A stretch of 64,000 nt of DNA from Halorussus gelatinilyticus (GTDB taxonomy: Archaea; Halobacteriota; Halobacteria; Halobacteriales; Haladaptataceae), in assembly GCF_023238445.1 (NCBI RefSeq), contig NZ_CP096658.1, positions 2,976,001 to 3,040,000 on the forward strand, read 5' to 3'. Within the stretch, counting starts at the first letter, position 1; every line of letters starts with the position of its first letter. Below are positions 43,938 to 53,887 of this stretch, one piece after another. Both the position numbers and the translations under genes were made by a program. The notes beneath the pieces were generated by a model. It did no database searches and had not been told where the DNA came from. It saw nothing but the letters and a program-made list of their open reading frames with translations.

Positions 43938-44171
43938 TTATTCAGTCCGGGTAAGTTCCGGTTCTGCGTCATCACGTTCACCGTCGTAGACTAATTCGTA
44001 CGTTGTCACCCCGTCAGACGTTTGTATCTCAACTTCCGTGCGTTTCATTCCTTCTACAAATGAATAGTGAATTGAGAGTTCTACCGGATGGTCAAACGTC
44101 TGGACGATCGTATCGATTGCTTCCTGTAATTGTGCGGCTTTCGGTGACTGCGGTGTACGCTTTTCCGTCAT
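43938..44171 (-). CDS. Small hypothetical protein
   Basis: 77 residues. A helical N-terminus (AAQLQEAIDTIVQTFDHP) is followed by a beta-rich part (VELSIHYSFVEGMKRTEVEI), with an acidic end. It looks coding by amino-acid use but is not recognised. Confidence 0.6.
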   Translation of the reverse strand: MTEKRTPQSPKAAQLQEAIDTIVQTFDHPVELSIHYSFVEGMKRTEVEIQTSDGVTTYELVYDGERDDAEPELTRTE

Positions 44172-44291
44172 TTGTGCCCCTTTTACTATACTCTTCCCTC
44201 ACTGTTCCGATTCTACGTCTGAGTCGCACACCTAGTTAGATTGTCCATGAAGGAAGAGAACTGCTCGTCTGCGTGGCGAACCTGCGTTCTG

Positions 44292-44588
44292 CTATTCGAG
44301 GTTCGGGACCTCATCTTCGACCCGCCCGGAGAGTTCGACTTCAACTTCCAGCTCCGGTTCGCCGTCGCCTTCGAACTCGATATCCAACTCGATCGGCTCA
44401 CCAAACGCGAACGGCAGCTCCCAGTCGTCACCCGTGATGGTAATCTCGTCGGAATCATGGAACTGCTCGCCCAGCTCGATCAGGAACTCGCCAGCGTCCT
44501 CTGCACTGATATAGTACTCCTCCTCGAAGTAGCCATCCGTGATCGTGCTCATCTTCGCTTCCTCGTCTTCGGCGGGCACTTCAGGCAT
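44292..44588 (-). CDS. Amphi-Trp domain protein
   Basis: 98 residues with the amphi-Trp pattern: EEYYISAEDAGEFLIELGEQ, then DEITITGDDWELPFAFGEPI and IELDIEFEGDGEPELEVEVE. This small domain is widespread in haloarchaea; its function is unknown, possibly binding amphipathic surfaces. A frameshifted relative lies at 52734-53011. Divergent from the ArsR-like regulator. Confidence 0.85.
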   Translation of the reverse strand: MPEVPAEDEEAKMSTITDGYFEEEYYISAEDAGEFLIELGEQFHDSDEITITGDDWELPFAFGEPIELDIEFEGDGEPELEVEVELSGRVEDEVPNLE

Positions 44589-44648
44589 GGTTCAGCCGGG
44601 AGTTAGCCTTCGACACGGATAAGTATTCTTTGGAAGATTATCTCCACT

Positions 44649-44972
44649 ATGGATTCACTCGAGATACTCGGGTCGAAAGCTCGACTCGACATCCTCCGAG
44701 TCCTTTCACGGCGGGATATGTACGTGTCCGAGCTGATGGAGGAAGTCGGGATGGATGGCAAAACAGCCACCCATCACCTCGATGTGTTGGTGGATGGTGG
44801 CCTCCTTGAATCGTATACGGAGGGGCGTCGTCGATACTTTTCGCTAGTCCGTGAGGTTCGGTTTGAGGTTTCGCCCACCGAATCGCCGGTTTGTCGTCCA
44901 GTTTCCAGAACAGGAAGAGATATGATGTTCCTCGAACGCCGGAAAGAAACGGTCGGTCCAGACACGTACTGA
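44649..44972 (+). CDS. ArsR-type winged-helix regulator
   Basis: 107 residues beginning LEILGSKARLDILRVLSRRD, then recognition helix KTATHHLDVLVDGGLLES and wing EGRRRYFSLVREVRF: a standard ArsR/wHTH repressor core. The C-terminal SPTESPVCRPV...RDMMFLERRK has one cysteine and no clear metal site. Divergent from the amphi-Trp gene, which it may control. Confidence 0.82.
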   Translation: MDSLEILGSKARLDILRVLSRRDMYVSELMEEVGMDGKTATHHLDVLVDGGLLESYTEGRRRYFSLVREVRFEVSPTESPVCRPVSRTGRDMMFLERRKETVGPDTY

Positions 44973-45267
44973 GGAACTGGCTCACATGATCGTTCCGTGA
45001 AGAGGCGTTTAGCTGGTATAGGCGTCGATAATCTCGTCGAGTGTTTTTCCGCGTCTTGATCGTCCTTAGACTCCGGCGGTCGGCTGTCGCCCGTTTCCGT
45101 CTCTTGCGCTGCCACGGTTGCGCCGCTCAGCTGAGAAGGCATATAACGGGTTATGCGATCGAACAGTATTATGGTTCAGGATACTTCACCCGTAGGTTAC
45201 CCCATATCCATGTATCACGATGCTCACTTCGAGAGGTTTTTATCCGAACTTGTGTGTATTTTCGCGT

Positions 45268-46128
45268 ATGCCGCGGGAGTTCATTTCTGAATACGGCCTC
45301 GACCCGGGAGACTACGTCCAACAACTCGTCGATCAATTTCGTGACCGCTGTCCGAAATTCAGTGAGCAACCAATTGAGGAAGCGATTTTCGTCGACGACG
45401 GCCCCATTGACTATCTCGTCTGGTTCGCGCTCGACGATTACGAGCATCACACCTTCTTCTACCACGATGACAACCCCAACCAAGACGTCGTCCGCCGATT
45501 TATCTTCCTCTCGCCTTCTGAGCAGGAGATGCTGGAGTTCAAAGCTCTCCTGCAGAAGTACTACGGCGTGTACACCGAACTCAAGATTGCGAGGCTCCTC
45601 GAACTCCGGGATACGTATCGTCCACAGGTCGGTGAGCGCCCACGGCTAAATCTCGGTATCTGTCACAACCCGGAGGACGACCGAGTTGTCTCTGGCGTGA
45701 GCGGCATACCACGTCCCCATGAACAGGACATCTTCGACGACGCTGCCAAAATCGTCCCCGACAAGAACTTGGAGAAGTTCATCACGCGAACGGTCCAAAC
45801 AGTTCATACACAAGTCGAAGAGAAAGCAGATCGTCACACAATCTCTGCGGACATTAGAACGGTGTTGGAGGATGATCCGGATTTCAGTTTGGAAACGACG
45901 AAACCGCTTCCGAAAGGGATTCACCCGAAGTACACGGAGCACGAGGCCGAGCTCTGGCAAAAGCCTGCGTCACGCGTCGAGTACATGGAGGGGTCTCAAG
46001 GGTTCCTCCAGATTTGGATTCCGACGGACGAAGACGAGATCGCGCTCGTGAATGCGACGGCGGGCAAGTACGACCGCGAGACAATCGTCGATGCAATACG
46101 GGACAGATTCGAAGCAACAGTCGCCTGA
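45268..46128 (+). CDS. Hypothetical protein
   Basis: 286 residues starting MPREFISEYGLDPGDYVQQL. A TATA-like GTTTTTATC 25-33 bases upstream supports this start as leaderless. The fold looks mixed, with DDYEHHTFFYHDDNPNQDVV in the N-terminal half and a C-terminal domain (about 180-286) with FLQIWIPTDEDEIALVNATA. I do not recognise it. The macro-domain gene converges with it. Confidence 0.65.
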   Translation: MPREFISEYGLDPGDYVQQLVDQFRDRCPKFSEQPIEEAIFVDDGPIDYLVWFALDDYEHHTFFYHDDNPNQDVVRRFIFLSPSEQEMLEFKALLQKYYGVYTELKIARLLELRDTYRPQVGERPRLNLGICHNPEDDRVVSGVSGIPRPHEQDIFDDAAKIVPDKNLEKFITRTVQTVHTQVEEKADRHTISADIRTVLEDDPDFSLETTKPLPKGIHPKYTEHEAELWQKPASRVEYMEGSQGFLQIWIPTDEDEIALVNATAGKYDRETIVDAIRDRFEATVA

Positions 46129-46142
46129 ACTGGGTTATCTAC

Positions 46143-46655
46143 TTACGCACTCTTTCGGACATCCTCCGCGATTCGTTCAAGTACCTCGTATTCTCGTTGG
46201 GAGTACGCAATGACTCGGACGTCGGACAGTGCCGTCGGCTGGTAGTCCCGGATTGCCTCACAGACGAGTCGAGCTCCATCTTCGAACTCGTAACCAGCGG
46301 CTCCCGTCCCGAGGATTGGGATCACGAGCGACTCACAACCGAGATCATCGGCCTTCGCCAGCGAATTCCGTGTCGCTTCACGGATACTCTCTGCCGTCGC
46401 CTGGCCGTCGCCGTAGTGGGGCATCGCTGCCGCGTGAATGACGTACTCGGCGTCCAACTCGTATGCGTCAGTGACGGCGACCGCGCCGAGTTCGACAGGG
46501 CCCTTGGAGACGGCCTCGTCGTTGATTGGTCCGTTCGCGCCCCGGCGAAGCGCACCGGCGACCCCGCTTCCCATCTGGAGACTGGTCCCTGCGGCGTTCA
46601 CAAGTCCATCGGCCTCTTGTGATGCGATATCACCTTGAACGACTGTGAACTCCAT
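46143..46655 (-). CDS. Macro-domain (ADP-ribose-binding) protein
   Basis: 170 residues from MEFTVVQGDIASQEADGLVN. The NAAGTSLQMGSGVAGAL loop and ILGTGAAGYEFEDGARL phosphate-binding loop identify a macro domain, which binds ADP-ribose and often removes it from proteins, RNA or DNA. A second, divergent macro gene lies at 50355. Both surround the aIF-1A and CDC48 genes. Confidence 0.92.
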   Translation of the reverse strand: MEFTVVQGDIASQEADGLVNAAGTSLQMGSGVAGALRRGANGPINDEAVSKGPVELGAVAVTDAYELDAEYVIHAAAMPHYGDGQATAESIREATRNSLAKADDLGCESLVIPILGTGAAGYEFEDGARLVCEAIRDYQPTALSDVRVIAYSQREYEVLERIAEDVRKSA

Positions 46656-46863
46656 ACGAACACTCTCTATGCCGGTCCTCAAAAACGGGAGGGGGTCTGA
46701 TATTACATTGAACAGTACCATATGAGAGATACGTGGCAGAGAGAATCCAACCGAACTTGATCTCTTTTGGTGCGAACAGAGTATTGAACAACCGGATTTC
46801 CTCGTGGATTGGTTCCAAGGTCCAATCGAACGATTTTAGTCTTCGACGCTCCTATGAACGCAT

Positions 46864-47049
46864 ATGGGTTTTGGGAGTTACGATGAATCCGAGCAACAGA
46901 ATCAGGAGGTCAACACTGACGACGACGGCGAAGGCGTGAGCGTTCACGAAAACGACCACGAAGGCGAACTCAAATTTGAAACGGGTGCCTCGACCGACGA
47001 CCTCGTCGACAAACTCCAGGACATCAAAGACGACACCGAAGACGAGTAA
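46864..47049 (+). CDS. DUF5786 protein
   Basis: A 61-residue very acidic protein beginning MGFGSYDESEQQNQEVNTDD and ending ASTDDLVDKLQDIKDDTEDE, the pattern of haloarchaeal DUF5786. Function unknown. A TATA-like GATTTTAG about 28 bases upstream fits a leaderless mRNA. Confidence 0.85.
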   Translation: MGFGSYDESEQQNQEVNTDDDGEGVSVHENDHEGELKFETGASTDDLVDKLQDIKDDTEDE

Positions 47050-47699
47050 CTGAAACACTCGGGAAATCCGTGGCCCCCATGGCAGAGTAGAATTTCACTC
47101 GCCTACGTCCTACACTCGGTTTTCAGCTAGTCCTTTCAGTATTTCCTATAAAAAACGCACCTCGTGTACCCCTACCCGAGGTATCTCGAAGGATGTATGG
47201 AGTGTAGTAAATACTTTCTGTTCCCAAATGGGTTCATTGAATGGCCCAACCAAACTGGATACCGTAACCGTTGTTGGCAACAGTAGCTCGATCGTCGCTG
47301 TTCTCAATCCGTAACTGTTAACCGGCTGTGGTAGCTACGTTGAACCGTCACGGCGACTCGCTCTTTGGACGGTTCTGACGGTAGCGATAGCGGTGTCCGA
47401 TGAGGCCATTCGGCTGAGGACAGGACGCAGAACGGTTCCCCACGACCAATCAGGCGCGCTCGTTGTGGGGCCTTCTGCTCTTTTGCCACTCGCAACGCAA
47501 CTCGACTGCCTGAGCCTCTGACATACCCTTCTTTCTAGGGCACAACGGCGGGAGTAGGACAGTTTTGCGGTTCTCGGGTGGCAGTACATTTTGGAAGTTG
47601 TTCATCCCTGTTCAGCGGTGACGATTCTATGAATTGGGGTGCCCTTGTTGTCAGTAAGGACTCAAGAGGTTTTTTCCGTGCCCGGAGTATCTACGACGT
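47050..47699. other. 650-base gap without a supported gene
   Basis: Frames up to 84 residues occur on the minus strand, but none has coding character or homology I know. The stretch may hold degraded DNA or regulatory elements for the aIF-1A gene; I see no repeat ends. Confidence 0.5.
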
Positions 47700-47984
47700 A
47701 TGAGCGAAAACGCAGACCGTCGAAATCTTCGCATGCCGACTGACGACGAGTTATTCGGCGTCGTGACCGAACACAACGGCGGAAACCACGTCTGCGTCCG
47801 GTGTGAAGACGGGAAGAATCGAATGGGCCGCATCCCCGGGCGGATGAAGTACCGCGTCTGGATCGAACAAGACAATGTCGTCCTCGTCGAACCCTGGGAC
47901 TGGCAGGACGAGAAGGCCAACGTCGAATGGCGCTACAACCAACAGGATGCCGACCAGCTCCGCGCTGAAGGTCACATCGAATAG
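47700..47984 (+). CDS. Translation initiation factor aIF-1A (probable extra copy)
   Basis: 94 residues: [60 protein letters not shown], the OB-fold and C-terminal strand of aIF-1A, which helps select the start codon on the small ribosomal subunit. Haloarchaea often have more than one copy. This one lies in the accessory region. Confidence 0.92.
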   Translation: MSENADRRNLRMPTDDELFGVVTEHNGGNHVCVRCEDGKNRMGRIPGRMKYRVWIEQDNVVLVEPWDWQDEKANVEWRYNQQDADQLRAEGHIE

Positions 47985-48088
47985 GCCGTCCCGCTTTTAC
48001 AGGACGAACTTTGCGTTCAAACCTGGTCGGTTAGCGCTGTAGGCGAGACGCAAGTCGTAGTCACAGAGATCCTAACTAGCACCGAGGG

Positions 48089-50320
48089 TTAACGGAACCC
48101 TCGTGGTCCACTGACACTGCCGTCATCGAGTTGGCCATTCTCGAAGTCGTCCGTGATACGTTCGTACCGTGTTTCGACTGTCTCTGTCATGGTCGGACGA
48201 ACATCCGCAATTGCCTTGCTGAAATGATGCAGTGCAACCTCTGATGGCTCCGCCTGTTCACGCAACGCTTTGATTGCTGCTTCTTGGGCGACCGCTTCGA
48301 TGTCACTTCCGACGTACCCTTCAGTCATCTCTGCGAGGTCTCGGAAACTCACGTCCGATGCGAGTGGTGTGTCATCTGTCTGTACCTTGAAGATCTGTGT
48401 ACGTCCCTCAACGTCCGGTGCGCCAACGTTGACGAGTCGATCGAATCGACTGGTCCGCAGGATTGCTTCGTCGAGCATATCCGGGCGGTTCGTTGCCCCG
48501 ACCACCATGACGTCCTCTAGCGGTTGGATTCCATCGAGTTCGGTCAGGAGTTGATTGACGAGTCGATCCGAGCTCTCCCCACCCAATCCCTGTGAACGGC
48601 CAGCTGCAAGGCTATCGAGTTCGTCGAAGAAAACGACCGCCGGTGCAGACTCTCGTGCTTTCCGGAACGTGTCGCGGATCGCCGCTTCGGACTCCCCCGT
48701 CCATTTTGAGAGTATTTCGGGACCCCGAACCGGGATGAAGTTCGCGTCAGCTTCGTTCGCAACGACTTTCGCGAGCAGGGTCTTCCCCGTCCCCGGTGGT
48801 CCGTAGAGAAGCACTCCCGTGACCGAATCGATTCCCAACCGATCGAATTTCTCTGGCGACTGGAGCGACCATACGATGCTCTCTCGGAGGGCCTGCTTCG
48901 CGTCCCGGAGCCCGCCGACGTCGTCCCACGTTACGTCTGGGAGTTCGACGCGCACGTCACGTAACGCGGAGGGCTTGATCTCGCTGAGAACGCTGTCGAA
49001 ATCGGTCGTGGTCACGCTCATGCGATCGAGGAGTGCCGGTGGAATCTCCGCGTCCTCCTCGTCGTCGAGGTCAATATCTGGCAGATACCGTCGGAGTGCG
49101 TGCATCGCTGCCTCTTTCGCCAGTGATGCAATGTCTGCGCCGACGAATCCGTGGGTGTCGGCAGCGAGCTGGTCGAGGTCAACGTCGTCGGCAAGTGGCA
49201 TGCCACGCGTGTGGATTTGAAGAATTTCCTCCCGGTCGTGTGCGCTGGGTACGCCGATTTCGATTTCGCGGTCGAATCGTCCGGGACGCCGAAGTGCGGG
49301 ATCAATCGCGTCAGGTCGATTCGTCGCGCCGATTACGACGACGTCACCGCGATTTTCGAGGCCGTCCATCAACGGGAGGAGTTGGGCAACGACGCGTCGT
49401 TCGACCTCGCCAGTCACGTCGTTACGCGTGGGCGCAATCGAATCGAGTTCATCGAGGAAGATGATGGCTGGCGGGTTATCGCTAGCAGACGCGAATATTT
49501 CGCGGAGTTCCTCCTCGGATTCGCCGTAGTACTTGGAGATGATTTCCGGACCGGCAATCGAGTGGAATGAAGCGTCGGTTTCGTTGGCGACCGCCTTTGC
49601 GAGTAACGTTTTTCCGGTACCCGGTGGCCCGTGCAACAGGACACCCTTTGGTGCCTCGATGCCCAGCTTTCGGAACACCGTGGGATGGGCAATTGGAAGT
49701 TCGATCATCTCACGGACGCGTTCGACTTCGTTTTCGAGCCCGCCGATCTCCTCGTATGTGATGATGTTGTGGTCGTCTGTCGTGGATTGGTCGGTCACTG
49801 GTGTTTCACGAATGGTGATGCTCGTTTTCTCGGTGATTTTACCGGTCTGGTTGGGCTTGATTTCGAGTGCGATGAGCGAAAGCGTCTCGCCCGGTGTTTG
49901 GACGAACGGCTGGTCGGAGGAATCGACCGGAACGAGGTCATCTTCACTGACGGGCCGATTACGGAGTTGGTGTTCGATGAGACCTGCGACATTCGGGCCG
50001 ATGGGAACGTGGACCTCCTCTGTCGGTGCCAAGATGATGTGCCTGATAGCCCCGAGAGTGGCCTTCTGCACCGTAACGTGATCGCCGAGCGTGACGTCGG
50101 CGTTTTGTCTCGTAAACCCGTCAATACGGATCGTTTCGTCGTTCCAGTCCTCGAAGTCGGTCTGCTGGACCTTCGCAACGGTCGTAGTACTGCCCTCGAT
50201 GGTCACGAACCCACCGGGCGTGAGCTGTAGTTCCTCAAGCACGGTAGGGGCCAGTCGGGCAACTCCCTGTCCGGTATCGTTTGCATATGCTTGCTTGACT
50301 TGGAGTTGGATGTCGCTCAT
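48089..50320 (-). CDS. CDC48/VAT AAA ATPase
   Basis: 743 residues. N-terminal double-psi barrel and substrate domain (about 1-185). D1 AAA domain with Walker A GPPGTGKT at 231-238 and Walker [14 protein letters not shown]2 with Walker A at 507-514 and [15 protein letters not shown]. These hexamers unfold proteins, feeding the archaeal proteasome. Start chosen at [18 protein letters not shown]; the longer frame to 50620 overlaps the macro gene. Similar chromosomal copies exist in all haloarchaea, so this may be an additional one. Confidence 0.93.
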   Translation of the reverse strand: MSDIQLQVKQAYANDTGQGVARLAPTVLEELQLTPGGFVTIEGSTTTVAKVQQTDFEDWNDETIRIDGFTRQNADVTLGDHVTVQKATLGAIRHIILAPTEEVHVPIGPNVAGLIEHQLRNRPVSEDDLVPVDSSDQPFVQTPGETLSLIALEIKPNQTGKITEKTSITIRETPVTDQSTTDDHNIITYEEIGGLENEVERVREMIELPIAHPTVFRKLGIEAPKGVLLHGPPGTGKTLLAKAVANETDASFHSIAGPEIISKYYGESEEELREIFASASDNPPAIIFLDELDSIAPTRNDVTGEVERRVVAQLLPLMDGLENRGDVVVIGATNRPDAIDPALRRPGRFDREIEIGVPSAHDREEILQIHTRGMPLADDVDLDQLAADTHGFVGADIASLAKEAAMHALRRYLPDIDLDDEEDAEIPPALLDRMSVTTTDFDSVLSEIKPSALRDVRVELPDVTWDDVGGLRDAKQALRESIVWSLQSPEKFDRLGIDSVTGVLLYGPPGTGKTLLAKVVANEADANFIPVRGPEILSKWTGESEAAIRDTFRKARESAPAVVFFDELDSLAAGRSQGLGGESSDRLVNQLLTELDGIQPLEDVMVVGATNRPDMLDEAILRTSRFDRLVNVGAPDVEGRTQIFKVQTDDTPLASDVSFRDLAEMTEGYVGSDIEAVAQEAAIKALREQAEPSEVALHHFSKAIADVRPTMTETVETRYERITDDFENGQLDDGSVSGPRGFR

Positions 50321-50354
50321 GCTCTCACGCGATTCAAATGCAGGTACGAGAGAT

Positions 50355-50897
50355 TCAGAGGCCGGTACTGAAAAAGGGTACGGACACCCCGAAAATCTCT
50401 GCTTGGGACGTTGTTCTGACCTCGTACGCGACAGCACGAAGCTGTTCGAGTTGTTGCTCTGTATGGCCAATAATCCGTACGTCAGCCAGCGAGGTGGGTT
50501 CGAACGCCCAAATCCTCTCACAGATGAATCGGGCGCCCGCCTCGAGTTCATAGCTGCCACCACCCCAGCCGAGGACTGGAAGGACGAGCGTTCGACAATC
50601 CAATGCATCAGCCCGTGCAAGTACGGTCTGAGTCACATCGCGAATGCTCTGCTCCGTTGCGTCGCCCTCATCGGGACTCGATATCGCATGGAGCAGATAA
50701 ATTGCGTTCAGCCCATGGGGGTCAGTGACAATTACATCACTACAGGACACCGGTCGATGCTGATTAATCTCGTCCATTATCGGACCACGTGCCTGTTCGC
50801 AGATCGCGGCGCTGACACCACAGTCCATCGAAGAATCCGGACTATTTGAATTCACGAGTGCATGGGCCGTCGCCTCAGTAATAGTCCCCTGATCCAA
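50355..50897 (-). CDS. Divergent macro-domain protein, unusual start
   Basis: 180 residues from a TTG at 50897. The macro core is present: QGTITEATAHALVNSNS near the start, IMDEINQHRPVS, and VLPVLGWGGGSYELEAGARF. Homology seems to extend upstream as FTIQFALDQG, where an ATA at 50918 stands at the place other macro genes have ATG. So it starts at TTG, uses ATA, or has lost its start. Related to 46143-46655. Downstream gene CDC48 begins 35 bases later. Confidence 0.75.
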   Translation of the reverse strand: MDQGTITEATAHALVNSNSPDSSMDCGVSAAICEQARGPIMDEINQHRPVSCSDVIVTDPHGLNAIYLLHAISSPDEGDATEQSIRDVTQTVLARADALDCRTLVLPVLGWGGGSYELEAGARFICERIWAFEPTSLADVRIIGHTEQQLEQLRAVAYEVRTTSQAEIFGVSVPFFSTGL

Positions 50898-51039
50898 GGC
50901 AAACTGTATAGTGAATATAGGGGAGAGGGAAGTAAAGGCTGTGGCTATTGGTATTTATTGACGCACACCCGATAATGGCACTGTAGGTAGTAATCTTCTC
51001 GAAAACGGATATCTGTAGTGGCGAGACTCCGAGTCTCCG

Positions 51040-51171
51040 TCAGAATGTGACTTGCCAGTCGTGACCGCAGTCGGGACATTTGAAGCGCAGGACCCTGTTG
51101 CCGTCACTGTCGTGGGAAGTCCCCATCTTATTCATCACAAGTGTGTCACAGGCAGGACAACTTGCTGTCAC
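51040..51171 (-). CDS. 43-residue zinc-ribbon micro-protein
   Basis: From a GTG at 51171 the frame reads MTASCPACDTLVMNKMG, then VLRFKCPDCGHDWQVTF and stop. Two CPxC knuckles with the usual C-terminal GHDW mark a small haloarchaeal zinc-finger protein. Confidence 0.6.
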   Translation of the reverse strand: MTASCPACDTLVMNKMGTSHDSDGNRVLRFKCPDCGHDWQVTF

Positions 51172-51350
51172 GGTTCAATCTCACCACGCCGTTGCAAAGA
51201 CCTTGTCGGCCCCGATGGAGTCCGTAAGGTAAAACTGCGAAACCGAGAGAACCGCTCGGGGTCACTCCCCGAGGCACTCGACACTCTGTCTATAGGAATT
51301 TCTGGAATCAGAAGTCCTTTTCCCGCGTACGGAATACGACTGATGAGACC

Positions 51351-52592
51351 ATGGGCTCGACGCGAGCAGAATTCTATTCCCTGTACTTGACGCGGTTTGC
51401 TGGCAGCCTCGGCTTCATCACCATCCTCACGCTCCTGCCAACGTACATCGACGTCCTCGATCCCTCAGGCGTTGCAGTCGGACTGTTCATCACCGCATTA
51501 GGCGTCGGGCGAACTGTTGCTATCGTCCCTCTAAGTTGGGCCGGCGATCGGTACGACAAACGGACCATCCTCCTCATCGCGCTCGTAACGAGTATCAGTG
51601 CATACCTGCTTTTTGCGGCGATTTCGAGCAGTCTCGGGTTCATCGCCGCGCGAACCTTACAGGGCCTTGGCATCGTCGGGACCGGACTCATCAGCCTCGC
51701 GTTGATCAGTGAACTCGCACCCGCTGGTGACCGCGCGAACGTCATCGGCAAGTACAACTCGTGGCGGATGGCCGCAGGCATCATCGGCACGCTCGGTGCC
51801 GGACTGCTCTACCAGCAGTTCGGCTTCACGCCAATCTTTGCGATCCTCGCACTGCTCCTCACGGCGGCACTGCTCGGTGTGTGGCTGTTCATCGATCCGG
51901 ACGACACGTCAGTCTCTGGCTTCGCGTTGTTTGACCTCGCGTTCAACCAACGCATTCTCACGCTCACGAGTTTCCGCGCCCAGTACGCAGTAGCCGTCAC
52001 CCTCGTCCGAAAGTGGGTACCGATCTACGTGGGCGTCTCCGCCGCACGCGGTGGCCTCGCATTAAGTCCGTTCATCGTCGGGACGGTCATCGCCGCGGAG
52101 AAGTTCATGAACATGGTCTCCCAGCCGTACATGGGTCGCCTTTCTGACCGGTATGGGCGAGCGCTGTTCGTGTTCGCTGGTGGCGGTATCTACGGGCTCG
52201 TGGCGCTCGCAATCCCGTTCGCTGGTCCCCTTGGCTCGACGCTCGGACTGCCAGGGACACTCCCCGTTCTCGGAAACGTCTCTCCAGCGTATCCCGTGGT
52301 GTTACTCCTGAATGGCCTGCTTGGTCTCGCCGATAGTCTACGAGAGCCCGCAAGTATGGCGTTGTTTGCCGACGAGGGCGATGGCGAGGGGATTGCGAGT
52401 AGTTTCGGAATTCGGTCGTTGGTCTGGCGTCCAGGAGCAATTCTCGCACCGATAGTTGGAGGCTACTTGATGAGCGAAGTGGGAATGGAATGGGTGTTCT
52501 TCCTCGGCGGTGCTGCGGCTTTAAGTGGCGTACTGACGTTCGTTCTCGTCCTCTCGTCAGTTCATGGTCAACGTGCACTCGCAGAGTGGTGA
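51351..52592 (+). CDS. MFS transporter
   Basis: 413 residues with twelve predicted helices. The MFS loop 2-3 signature is WAGDRYDKRTILLIA, and the loop between helices 8 and 9 is MGRLSDRYGRALFVF. The first helix begins just after MGSTRAEFYSLYLTRFAGSL. Substrate unknown; the sequence resembles haloarchaeal drug or metabolite efflux members. A paralogous-type MFS gene lies at 54717. Confidence 0.88.
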   Translation: MGSTRAEFYSLYLTRFAGSLGFITILTLLPTYIDVLDPSGVAVGLFITALGVGRTVAIVPLSWAGDRYDKRTILLIALVTSISAYLLFAAISSSLGFIAARTLQGLGIVGTGLISLALISELAPAGDRANVIGKYNSWRMAAGIIGTLGAGLLYQQFGFTPIFAILALLLTAALLGVWLFIDPDDTSVSGFALFDLAFNQRILTLTSFRAQYAVAVTLVRKWVPIYVGVSAARGGLALSPFIVGTVIAAEKFMNMVSQPYMGRLSDRYGRALFVFAGGGIYGLVALAIPFAGPLGSTLGLPGTLPVLGNVSPAYPVVLLLNGLLGLADSLREPASMALFADEGDGEGIASSFGIRSLVWRPGAILAPIVGGYLMSEVGMEWVFFLGGAAALSGVLTFVLVLSSVHGQRALAEW

Positions 52593-52733
52593 TCGAACAG
52601 CAACTCCGCAATGCATCGATAGGGCTTCTTTGTTCCTAAGGAAGCACGCCAAACTGCTCCGGCGAGACAGTATTTCCTTGGCTGTGTACGGGTTTCATGC
52701 CGTTTTATCCTTCTCCTTGACGTGCCGATGAGT

Positions 52734-53011
52734 ATGGGGGAACTCGAAACTGAAGCACAGAAATCACGGGCAGAGGTTGAAACTATCTCCGTGAGTTGGC
52801 CGACAAACTTGATGGAAGTGGTGATGTGACGCTTGAACTCGGTGGAACGCAGGTGAACCTAAATCCGTCTGACCCGATCGCCTTCAAACTGGAGGGCGAA
52901 TCGGACTGGTCCGAAGTTGACGCCGAAGCGAAACAAAGTATCGAATTCGAATTGGTCTGGTGGCGTGAGGCCCAAACCGCGGAGGAAGGGACGTTGGACG
53001 TCCGGGAGTAA
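52734..53011 (+). pseudogene. Frameshifted amphi-Trp gene
   Basis: The ATG at 52734 starts MGELETEAQKSRAEVET, the normal beginning of haloarchaeal amphi-Trp proteins. About 50 bases later the frame changes and the rest continues LRELADKLDGSGDVTLELGG, to WSEVDAEAKQSIEFELVWWRE at 53011. Intact relatives join these in one frame, so one base has probably been lost or gained at about 52780-52790. Compare the intact gene at 44292. Confidence 0.75.
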
Positions 53012-53338
53012 CAATCCCAATCACGGTTTTACAGCTCGTTGGAATTGCTTTGTTGAAAACAGTAGCTGATAACTGGTTCAGGCTGCCTGCGATAAGTATA
53101 GCAGTAGTTGGTAACACGGTTTCTTTATTCAGAACCATCCGTGTAACCGTCGCGCAATATAGAGCGTCCATTGACCGAAACGGCTTTGTGGAGAATCATG
53201 ATGTGGGACGATTGACCCAGATAATCAAAACGTAGCTGAGAATGAAAATCTCGTGGTTTGATACCGATAGCAATCAAATTCCCCACGTTGGCAAATGTGA
53301 GTCACAGCCTGAGTAGTCCGGCCCACGAAAGACACACC
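53012..53338. other. Gap with no supported gene
   Basis: 327 AT-rich bases. I see no credible ORF or repeat; promoters for the DUF7344-like gene presumably lie here. Confidence 0.45.
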
Positions 53339-53680
53339 ATGACAGACCCCACTAATTCGGCGTCACTCGACGCCATGTTCGACGAGCTGTGGAACATCTA
53401 CCGCTATCGCCTCTTGTTGGCTGTTTCCGACCATACCCCACGCACCGAAGACGAGTTTACCCCCGAGAGCCTCGCGTCAGACGAGCCAGATGATGACGAC
53501 CTCGACGGAGTAAAAACGGAGTTACAAAACACTCATCTGCCAAAACTGGCCGAGCACGGCTATATCGAGTGGGACGCCGAGACACAGACGATATGGCGTG
53601 GGCCAAACTTTGAGGAGATTGCGCCACTCCTCAGACCGGTGGATGACCACCGCGATGAGTTGCCAAAAGGGTGGCTATAA
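53339..53680 (+). CDS. DUF7344-domain protein
   Basis: 113 residues from MTDPTNSASLDAMFDELWNI. The pattern YRYRLLLAVSDHTPRTEDEF, then KTELQNTHLPKLAEHGYIEW and DAETQTIWRGPNFEEIAPLL matches the haloarchaeal DUF7344 winged-helix-like domain, usually a transcription regulator. A second such gene is at 58323. Confidence 0.8.
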   Translation: MTDPTNSASLDAMFDELWNIYRYRLLLAVSDHTPRTEDEFTPESLASDEPDDDDLDGVKTELQNTHLPKLAEHGYIEWDAETQTIWRGPNFEEIAPLLRPVDDHRDELPKGWL

Positions 53681-53887
53681 TGGCAGCCAAGCAGATGGAG
53701 TCAAAGAACGCACATCACGGAAAACGGGTGTTACTATCGACTATGAATTCTGTCACCCAGTTTCTCAACACGACAACCGGGAGTTAATATGTTAACAATT
53801 CACAAGACTGCAAATCGTAGTGAGCGGATGAGCAGCCGATCACCAAACTACCGCTGCTCACAGAACAATGAGAGGTCTTTAGATCCC

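Noticed and set aside
44774-45142. Minus-strand frame of 122 codons overlapping the ArsR-like gene
   Set aside because: The second half is clearly the antisense of the wHTH gene. The first part (MPSQLSGATVAAQETETGDS) could be a small or decayed gene but has no support beyond being open.
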